From: an uncultured bacterium | GTDB taxonomy: Bacteria > Bacillota > Clostridia > Oscillospirales > Acutalibacteraceae | Assembly (NCBI GenBank): GCA_949283655.1 | Contig: CASDTH010000003.1 | Coordinates: 124,001 to 188,000, forward strand | DNA: 64,000 nucleotides | Reading direction: 5' to 3' | Part shown: positions 44,578 through 50,962 of the stretch, piece after piece | Layout: the number at the start of each line of letters is the position of its first letter | Numbering within the stretch: the first letter of the stretch is position 1 | Translations under genes and position numbers: made by a program | The notes under the pieces: generated by a model | Database searches by the model: none | What the model saw: the letters and a program-made list of their open reading frames with translations, nothing else | What the model was told of the DNA's origin: nothing

Positions 44578-46908
44578 TTACTCCGATGATTTCCGTCTGT
44601 CAAGCTGCGCCGGTTTCAGCTTCTCCTCAATGTCTGCGCAGAGCTCCTTCGCTGCCTCCATACTCGCCGCCTCGGCCATCAGGCGAAGCCGCCTGCCGCT
44701 GTGGGTAGGCGTAATCAAAAGGCTACCCTCCCGCCGGCTCAGCGTGAGGCCCTCCTGTGCGTTCTTCACATCCTCTCCCCCGGCGGCAAGCAGCTCCGCC
44801 AGGCGGGAAGGGCGAATATCCACCTCGATGACCTGACGGGCCACTGAAAAGTCCGGCAGCTCCTCCAGCAGCTGCTGGAGTGACATGCCCCGCTCCTTCA
44901 TAATTGCCAAAAGCCTCACTGCCATAAACAGCCCATCCCGCACCCACAGCTGCGAGGCGCTAACCGATCTGGCGCGCGCATCACTGTTATCCGCAGGGCT
45001 AATCAGATAGCGCAGAATCCGCCGCTCATACCGCTGGGCAAGCGCATTGAGCAGATGCGGCGCGTCATAGGGCAGCGCAACGTCATGGCCGCTCTGTAAT
45101 TCATACAGCGTGCAAATTACCAGCAAGCGGTCGTGATCCACAAGGCCTGTTTCCGGCGTGCTGACGCTCAATTTGGTGCCGTGCCGGTTAATGTGCAACA
45201 CCAAATCACCCCGTTTACACTCCAGCCGGCCAAGGCAATCCCCCAGCAGCATCATAATCCGGTCATTTGCGCACTGCACACGGGCGCTTTGCCCCAAGAG
45301 CCCGCCCGGCGCCAGGCGGCACAGCTCCTGCTGATACATCATTTGGATACTGCTCATATCAGAAACATCCCGGCAACTGTCACTGCCGCAGCGGTTGAAT
45401 TCCCCCTTGGCAAAGCGTGCCTCGATCTCCCGCTCCAGCTCTCTGGAAACCGGCAGCCCACCCTCGCCGCAGATGCGGATACCAGCCTTCTCACCGCCTG
45501 TAACAAACAGACCCACGCCAAGCCCGCAAAACGAGGTAAAGAATGCCAACTGTGCCTCAAAGCATTCCCCAAAATTCCACACATGACTGCCTACGGAGAG
45601 CAGGCCGGACATCAGGCCAAAGGTGATTGCCTGTGCGCCCTTCTGCGCATCGCAGGCGATACCTACCCGTTTGCCCGCCTTACAGCTCCCGATGCTGGCC
45701 CCGATACGGGCGGAGAGTTCTGCGGTCAGCTCAACGCCGCTCTCCCCACCAAGGTTGCCGTCATCAAATAATTCGTGCCGTATCCCACCGTATTTGATAT
45801 TTTCAGAAGCAACAGCCCCGTCCCCTACAGCCTTGCCGGGCCAGATCAACACATCGGGAAGGACGCTCGCCCGCGCCCCAACAACCGCCTGCGTCCCCGC
45901 AGCGCTGCCTTCAAACATGGAGCCGCCGCGCTTAACGGAGGCGCCGGAGCACAGCAGCGCCCCTGTCATCGAAGCCTCCGGCGCCAGATACGTGCTCTCC
46001 AGAAGGACAGAATAGCGCGCCTTTGCGTTTGCACCGATGAAGCACTGGTCATCGATCACACAGTCCGGCCCAATTTGAGCACCCGGCGCAATCTCCACAT
46101 TTTCCCCAATATAAACCGGAGGGATCAAATGAAAATCCCCCTTGGAAAGCTCGCCCCTGGCATAAACGCCCTGGGCAATTTGCGGCGCCATGCGCACCTT
46201 GACGCGACCAGCCAGAAGATCCCGCTGGCATTGCAGGTAGGCGTGCAGGTCGCCGATATCGCACCAATACCCTTCCGCCCGGTAACCATAAAGCGCCATC
46301 CCGCGCCGCAGCATATCCGGGAAAAGCTCCTTTGCAAAGTCAAAAGGTTTACCATCCGGTACAAGCGCAAGGCAGGCAGGGTCAAGGATATAGATCCCGG
46401 TATTCGCCAGATCGGAAACTGCCTGCCCCCAGCCAGGCTTCTCAATAAAGCCCTCTACACGGCCCTCCTCATCCAGGCGTACCAGGCCATACTCGCGCGG
46501 ATCCTCCACCTGCGCGGCAAGCAGAGTTGCCTGTGCTCCGGAGGCTCGGTGGAACGCAACAGCTTTCTGTAACTCGTAATCACACAGGGCGTCTCCGCTG
46601 ATTACCAGAAAGGGCTCGCGCAAATTGCGCGCCGCATTTTTTACGCTGCCTGCCGTTCCTAAAGGAATCTCCTCCTCCACAAAGTGGAGCTTCATGCCGC
46701 CATAAACGCCCTCCTCAAAATAAGAGGTAACTGCCTGCGGCAAATATTTCAGCGTTAAATAAACCTCATCCACTTCATTTTGAGAAAGAAGGTCCAAAAT
46801 ATAACACAGCACCGGGCGGCCGCACAGCCGTGCCATCGGCTTTGGAATGTTGCAGGTTAAAGGCCTGAGCCTGGTGCCCTCCCCACCGGCCATGACAACT
46901 GCTTTCAC
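44578..46908 (-). CDS. NDP-sugar pyrophosphorylase fused to a degenerate phosphomannomutase-like domain
   Basis: 776 aa. The N-terminal nucleotidyltransferase (1-235) has the signature Gly-Gly-Glu-Gly-Thr-Arg-Leu-Arg-Pro (8-16), as in mannose-1-phosphate guanylyltransferases. A left-handed beta-helix follows (about 245-370). The rest (about 375-770) resembles phosphomannomutase/phosphoglucomutase. However, the phosphoserine loop Thr-Ala-Ser-His-Asn-Pro is missing, and Val-Thr-Gly-Gly-Glu-Lys-Ala-Gly stands where it should be, so the mutase half is probably inactive or regulatory. The GTG at 46908 follows GGAGAGG and starts exactly at the family N-terminus. The gene is monocistronic. The product sugar nucleotide is uncertain. 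Confidence 0.8.
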   Translation of the reverse strand: MKAVVMAGGEGTRLRPLTCNIPKPMARLCGRPVLCYILDLLSQNEVDEVYLTLKYLPQAVTSYFEEGVYGGMKLHFVEEEIPLGTAGSVKNAARNLREPFLVISGDALCDYELQKAVAFHRASGAQATLLAAQVEDPREYGLVRLDEEGRVEGFIEKPGWGQAVSDLANTGIYILDPACLALVPDGKPFDFAKELFPDMLRRGMALYGYRAEGYWCDIGDLHAYLQCQRDLLAGRVKVRMAPQIAQGVYARGELSKGDFHLIPPVYIGENVEIAPGAQIGPDCVIDDQCFIGANAKARYSVLLESTYLAPEASMTGALLCSGASVKRGGSMFEGSAAGTQAVVGARASVLPDVLIWPGKAVGDGAVASENIKYGGIRHELFDDGNLGGESGVELTAELSARIGASIGSCKAGKRVGIACDAQKGAQAITFGLMSGLLSVGSHVWNFGECFEAQLAFFTSFCGLGVGLFVTGGEKAGIRICGEGGLPVSRELEREIEARFAKGEFNRCGSDSCRDVSDMSSIQMMYQQELCRLAPGGLLGQSARVQCANDRIMMLLGDCLGRLECKRGDLVLHINRHGTKLSVSTPETGLVDHDRLLVICTLYELQSGHDVALPYDAPHLLNALAQRYERRILRYLISPADNSDARARSVSASQLWVRDGLFMAVRLLAIMKERGMSLQQLLEELPDFSVARQVIEVDIRPSRLAELLAAGGEDVKNAQEGLTLSRREGSLLITPTHSGRRLRLMAEAASMEAAKELCADIEEKLKPAQLDRRKSSE

Positions 46909-46918
46909 GAAAAAACCT

Positions 46919-46934
46919 CTCCTTCGGAAAGGAG
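46919..46934 (-). promoter_or_regulatory. Hairpin covering the ribosome site of the pyrophosphorylase fusion gene
   Basis: On the minus strand CTCCTT-TCCG-AAGGAG forms a perfect 6-bp hairpin that pairs the AAGGAG ribosome site just upstream of the GTG start. This could lower or regulate translation. Confidence 0.4.
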
Positions 46935-47077
46935 TGCACCGAAGCGCCCTTCCCATCCATTTTTCATTAGTATGGACAGAGAAAGGGCAAAATAACCGGA
47001 AGGCGAAGCACGGATATCGAAATTATTTCATGCAAAAGGGATGCGCCATTCCCCTTTTATTTTATCTCTCAAGGGAA

Positions 47078-47106
47078 TTGACCTTCCGTACAAACTGAGG
47101 TATTCT
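47078..47106 (+). promoter_or_regulatory. Promoter of rnhA
   Basis: TTGACC (47078-47083) and TATTCT (47101-47106) are 17 bases apart, about 30 bases upstream of the ATG. Confidence 0.65.
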
Positions 47107-47136
47107 TAGGGAAAGAAAAACCAAAGGAGTTATCGC

Positions 47137-47589
47137 ATGGAGAATGGACTTGACGTTGTAGAGCTGTTTACGGACGGAGCGTGCTCCGGTAACCCGGGGC
47201 CCGGCGGCTGGGGTGCAATCCTGCGCTGCCGCGGCAGAGAGAAAGAGCTCTCCGGCGGCGACAGGGAGACAACGAACAACCGCATGGAGCTCACCGCCGT
47301 GATTGAAGGGCTAAAGGCCCTGAAAAAACGCTGCCATGTTAAAATCTATACAGATTCACAATACGTCGCCAACGCCATCACCAAGGGTTGGGCAGCCAGC
47401 TGGCGGCGCAACGGCTGGCGCAAAGCGGATAAAAAGCCCGCGCTCAACGCTGAGCTCTGGGAAGAGCTGCTGAAGCGATTGGAGACGCAGGAATACGAAA
47501 TCATATGGGTCAAGGGCCATGCGGGGCACCCGGAAAACGAACGGTGCGACCAGCTGGCGGTGGCGCAAGCGCAGAAATACAAAGAGTGA
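47137..47589 (+). CDS. rnhA: Ribonuclease HI
   Basis: 150 aa, close to E. coli RNase HI. It degrades the RNA strand of RNA-DNA hybrids. The four active-site acids are Asp13 (Phe-Thr-Asp-Gly-Ala-Cys), Glu51 (Asn-Arg-Met-Glu-Leu), Asp73 (Tyr-Thr-Asp-Ser-Gln) and Asp138. The catalytic His lies in Val-Lys-Gly-His-Ala-Gly-His. The basic handle region (Trp-Arg-Arg-Asn-Gly-Trp-Arg, about 89-95) is present. AAAGGAG precedes the ATG. The gene is monocistronic and convergent with the flavodoxin gene. Confidence 0.96.
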   Translation: MENGLDVVELFTDGACSGNPGPGGWGAILRCRGREKELSGGDRETTNNRMELTAVIEGLKALKKRCHVKIYTDSQYVANAITKGWAASWRRNGWRKADKKPALNAELWEELLKRLETQEYEIIWVKGHAGHPENERCDQLAVAQAQKYKE

Positions 47590-47614
47590 GTTTATCAGAC
47601 GCGTCCATAAACGA

Positions 47615-47648
47615 TTCGCCCTCTTCCTGTTCACAGAAAGAGGGCGAA
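47615..47648. terminator. Hairpin between convergent rnhA and the flavodoxin gene, possible terminator
   Basis: TTCGCCCTCTT (47615-47625) and AAGAGGGCGAA (47638-47648) form a perfect 11-bp stem. Neither strand has a good T run after it, so it would be an atypical terminator. Confidence 0.45.
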
Positions 47649-47683
47649 CGAATCTGCATTCTACGCACTGCTAAAAACCTGTA

Positions 47684-48235
47684 TCAGTGCCCTTCACGGG
47701 CAAAATTCAAAATCGGATGAATTGCCGTGCGCTCCAAAAAATCTACCTTACCGCCGTAGGTAGCTAACAGCTGACGATCCTCCTCCCGCAAAGAGGAGGG
47801 ATCTTTTTTTTGTAAAAATTTTTTCAACATCGCCATCATGGCCCGGTGTACAGGGTTCAGGCGTTTATAGTCTATTCCGCCGCGCAAATGGAAAAAGCGG
47901 ATTGCCTTTTGCTGTGCCTCTGAAAAATGGCGGTCAACCGTCCGCTGGATCGTCTCCAGGTTTTCTTCCTTCGACGGGTCGGCAAGCCCGCAAGTAAAAA
48001 CTGCCAGCCGCTTCCCTGCCAGCTGCTCAAAATGACGTGTCAGAAATGAAACGCCGGCGATCCCGCCTGCATAAAGGCCCCCGCCGAAGATAACCACGTC
48101 ATAGCGCGGCAACTGGGCTGCATCCATTTGCCTGACAGAGTACAAATCTGCATCCAGCGCTTCACCAAGCCATTGCGCATATTGCTTGGTATGGCCATAG
48201 TACGATTGATAAAGAAGCAGGATGTTTTGTGCCAT
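47684..48235 (-). CDS. Flavodoxin-domain protein (HemG/flavodoxin_5-like)
   Basis: 183 aa. A flavodoxin-like fold with an FMN phosphate loop near the start (Tyr-Gln-Ser-Tyr-Tyr-Gly-His-Thr, about 9-16) and a second glycine-rich loop Phe-Gly-Gly-Gly-Leu-Tyr-Ala-Gly-Gly (about 50-58). It resembles the group that includes protoporphyrinogen oxidase HemG, but no heme genes are nearby. The ATG at 48235 follows AAGGAAG. The open frame extends to 48370 into the preceding gene. It follows the acyl-CoA synthetase gene by 61 bases and is probably co-transcribed. A redox or stress role is likely but unproven. Confidence 0.78.
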   Translation of the reverse strand: MAQNILLLYQSYYGHTKQYAQWLGEALDADLYSVRQMDAAQLPRYDVVIFGGGLYAGGIAGVSFLTRHFEQLAGKRLAVFTCGLADPSKEENLETIQRTVDRHFSEAQQKAIRFFHLRGGIDYKRLNPVHRAMMAMLKKFLQKKDPSSLREEDRQLLATYGGKVDFLERTAIHPILNFAREGH

Positions 48236-48296
48236 GGTGGGATTTCTTCCTTTCTTTGCTCGGCGCCCTCTGCGGGATATTGTTTGCACACTGTAG

Positions 48297-50021
48297 TTAT
48301 TTCTCTTTTTTTTCATCCTCCGCAAAACGTTTAATCTTTTGCGTAGTCGTCTTGACAAACTCCTGCTCACGGATGACGAGCTTTTTGATATTTTTGTAGG
48401 AAGGCAGCTTTTTATTGACCTCCTTCACCACATTGGAGAGCGCCTTAAAAATTTCTTCTTTCGAAACGGAAGACTGCTTCAGCTTTTCCCGAATTGCCTC
48501 CACATTCGGGAAAACTTTTGCCGTGACCATCGTTTCATCGTCTTCCTCTTCGCCGACGACAATGGACTCCGCTACAAAGGGATTTTTATTTAGGTAATAC
48601 TCCACTTCTTCCGGATAAATATTTTTGCCGTTTTTTGTGACAATCACATTTTTAATCCGGCCTGTGATACGGTAATAGCCATTTTCATCCACTGTGCCGA
48701 GGTCGCCGGTATGAAAAAATCCATCCGCATCGATCACCTCCGCCGTTGCCTCTGGGTCATTATAATAGCCGAGCATTACCATTGGGCCTCTCACGCAAAT
48801 CTCACCCACGCCGGAAAAATCCGGGTTGATAATCTTCGCATCCACTCCTGGCAGAGGCACTCCGACAGAATCCGGCAGCTCAAGGCGGTCATGATTCCCG
48901 ATGACCAGCGGGGAACATTCCGTCAGCCCGTAGCCAAGATAGACCGGTATACCAAACGTTTTAAAATCTTTCACCACCTCAGGGCTAACCGCCGCAGCAC
49001 CAGTAATAATCAACCGCAGCCGCCCCCCGAAATTGCGCTGAATCTCCCCAAAAATCTTATCGTTCAAATCCATGCCAAGGGCGCTGGTCGCATTCGAGAG
49101 CGCCTTGCCGATGCCCAGCATCAGCCGGCCGCCCTTCTTCTTCGCCGCAGCCTTCAGGATGCGGTGGTGCATCTTCTCCAGCATGAGCGGAACTGTGACG
49201 AAGATCGTCGGCTCCACCTCCTGCATATTTTTGACGATATAGCGCAAGCCCTCACAGAACGCGATGCAGGCGCCGGAATACAGGATCATAATAAATCCAA
49301 GCGAGCATTCATATGTATGATGCAGCGGCAAAATGGACAGCAGCTGATCTGTCGGGCGAATCTCCACCACGCCGCTGAGCGCCATAATATCCTCACAGAT
49401 ATTCCGCTGGCTGAGCATGACCCCCTTGGCCATCCCCGTCGTGCCGGAGGTGAAGAGCAGAGAGCCAAGGCCCTCCGCATCAACCGGCGCTTGCTGATAA
49501 CGGGTATCCCCCTGCTTTAACAGCGCATGGCCCTTCTCCAACAAAGCATTCAGCGAAAGAATCCCCTGCTGCGCATCCCCCGCCTCAAAAGCAATAAGGC
49601 GAAGCCGCTCCGGCAGGCCGGCACAGCTCTCCAGCACCTTGGGGGCAGACTTTTCATCAAAAAAAATCGCCGCAGCGCTAGAAACGCGCAGGATATTTTC
49701 GATATCGCAGGCCGGAAGCTCCTTATCAATGGGGACGACAACGCCGGCGCCGCAGGTAACCGCCAAATAGGAGAGGCACCATGCATAGCAGTTATGGCCG
49801 ATCACGGCGATCTTTTCCCCCTGCAAACCAAGCTCCAGCAACATGGTGCCTAGCGCATATACATCGGCTTGAAAAGCGGGATAGGATACTTTATAATATT
49901 CCCCTTCAGCATTTTTCAACTTAAAGGCTGGCCGGGAAGCAAACCGTTGCGCACTCTGGGCAAGCAGATCACGAAAATCGCGGATCGGGCGAATCGGATA
50001 AAAGGGCGTATTTTGATACAT
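48297..50021 (-). CDS. AMP-dependent acyl-CoA synthetase (long-chain fatty-acid-CoA ligase type)
   Basis: 574 aa. It activates a carboxylic acid through an acyl-AMP to the CoA thioester. The P-loop Thr-Ser-Gly-Thr-Thr-Gly-Met-Ala-Lys-Gly is near residues 185-194. The Tyr-Gly-Leu-Thr-Glu motif is near 345-349. The Thr-Gly-Asp-Leu-Gly segment and a late conserved Lys (Lys-Asn-Gly-Lys-Asn-Ile-Tyr-Pro-Glu-Glu) are present. The ATG at 50021 fits the family N-terminus. The frame to 50420 runs through the promoter and is rejected. It is followed by the flavodoxin gene. Fatty acids are the likely substrate; the chain length cannot be read. Confidence 0.88.
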   Translation of the reverse strand: MYQNTPFYPIRPIRDFRDLLAQSAQRFASRPAFKLKNAEGEYYKVSYPAFQADVYALGTMLLELGLQGEKIAVIGHNCYAWCLSYLAVTCGAGVVVPIDKELPACDIENILRVSSAAAIFFDEKSAPKVLESCAGLPERLRLIAFEAGDAQQGILSLNALLEKGHALLKQGDTRYQQAPVDAEGLGSLLFTSGTTGMAKGVMLSQRNICEDIMALSGVVEIRPTDQLLSILPLHHTYECSLGFIMILYSGACIAFCEGLRYIVKNMQEVEPTIFVTVPLMLEKMHHRILKAAAKKKGGRLMLGIGKALSNATSALGMDLNDKIFGEIQRNFGGRLRLIITGAAAVSPEVVKDFKTFGIPVYLGYGLTECSPLVIGNHDRLELPDSVGVPLPGVDAKIINPDFSGVGEICVRGPMVMLGYYNDPEATAEVIDADGFFHTGDLGTVDENGYYRITGRIKNVIVTKNGKNIYPEEVEYYLNKNPFVAESIVVGEEEDDETMVTAKVFPNVEAIREKLKQSSVSKEEIFKALSNVVKEVNKKLPSYKNIKKLVIREQEFVKTTTQKIKRFAEDEKKEK

Positions 50022-50124
50022 TGCGTACTCTCTCTTTTCATACAAACAGAATTTGCACCTAAAGCTGTAAAGGATGTTATTGTTACAGGAGAAAACAGCC
50101 TCGCCGGCGCTGAAAATTGTGTTC

Positions 50125-50153
50125 ATTATAGCACAGTTTCGCCGGCCTCTCAA
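50125..50153 (-). promoter_or_regulatory. Promoter of the acyl-CoA synthetase gene
   Basis: On the minus strand TTGAGA (50153-50148) and a perfect TATAAT (50130-50125) are 17 bases apart. The leader is about 97 nt. Confidence 0.75.
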
Positions 50154-50228
50154 GTAAAGGATCGGGAAGTTCACAGAATATTTGATTCCTACAGGGATGC
50201 GATAGATTTCTAAAAAACTGTATATTTT

Positions 50229-50246
50229 CGAGCGATTTATCGCTCG
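50229..50246 (+). promoter_or_regulatory. Palindromic hairpin just upstream of the mntP ribosome site
   Basis: CGAGCGA-TTTA-TCGCTCG is a perfect 7-bp inverted repeat ending eight bases before the GGGAGAG site. It could be a repressor operator or an RNA hairpin. No Mn-sensing yybP-ykoY riboswitch was recognised. Confidence 0.4.
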
Positions 50247-50266
50247 TATAGGGAGAGAAAAAACGG

Positions 50267-50866
50267 ATGGGCCTGTTGAACATCGTTGCAATTGGCCTTG
50301 GGCTTGCCATGGATGCGTTTGCTGTTTCCGTAAGCTGCGGCCTGGCCGTAACTTCTGTACGCATCCGCTATGCGCTGAAGCTTGCGTTATGCTTTGCCTT
50401 TTTTCAGGCGCTGATGCCAACTGTCGGCTGGCTGACCGGCATTCGGATCAGCGGACGGTTTCGGGGTGCGGGCCATTGGGCCGCTATGTTGCTGCTGGCA
50501 TACATTGGCGTCAAAATGATTTGGGGTGCCGTACAACGGCCCCCCTCTCCCACCCCGGCGCATATCACGGCGGACGCCACCGCCGGTGAGGCACCGCTGC
50601 ACACCCTGCTTTTGCTCGCCATTGCAACTAGTCTGGATGCGCTCGCGGCAGGCGTCTCCTTCTCCTGTGCCGGGGTGGCGCATATCACGCTTTTGCTGGC
50701 GGATGCGGGGCTGATTGGGTTCATCACCCTTTTGCTGTGCCTACCCGGCGTGTATATCGGGCACAGGTTTGGCACAGCGTATCGTAGGAAAGCTGAGATT
50801 GCCGGAGGGGTCATTCTCATTTTTATGGGCATTAAAATTTTACTGACACAGCTTCTCAGCACATAA
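50267..50866 (+). CDS. mntP: Manganese efflux pump MntP
   Basis: 199 aa with six hydrophobic helices in two related halves, typical for MntP (DUF204). It exports Mn(II) across the inner membrane and so protects against excess manganese. Each half carries the conserved acidic motif: Met-Asp-Ala-Phe-Ala-Val-Ser (Asp16) and Ser-Leu-Asp-Ala-Leu-Ala-Ala-Gly (near residue 124). A hydrophilic Pro-rich loop spans about 85-105. The start has GGGAGAG upstream. It is read divergently from the acyl-CoA synthetase gene and is monocistronic. Confidence 0.92.
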   Translation: MGLLNIVAIGLGLAMDAFAVSVSCGLAVTSVRIRYALKLALCFAFFQALMPTVGWLTGIRISGRFRGAGHWAAMLLLAYIGVKMIWGAVQRPPSPTPAHITADATAGEAPLHTLLLLAIATSLDALAAGVSFSCAGVAHITLLLADAGLIGFITLLLCLPGVYIGHRFGTAYRRKAEIAGGVILIFMGIKILLTQLLST

Positions 50867-50885
50867 GCCCTTTGTGAAGGCGCAC

Positions 50886-50920
50886 AAAAAGCCCCCTGCG
50901 GCTCAGCAACCGCAGGGGGC
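50886..50920 (-). terminator. Terminator of the Ig-like protein gene
   Basis: GCCCCCTGCGG (50891-50901) and CCGCAGGGGGC (50910-50920) form a perfect 11-bp stem. On the minus strand it is followed by TTTTT (50890-50886), about 40 bases past the stop. Confidence 0.9.
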
Positions 50921-50962
50921 CCACTTGTGTGCCTGTTGTGATGGGATTTAATCAGCAGGTGG

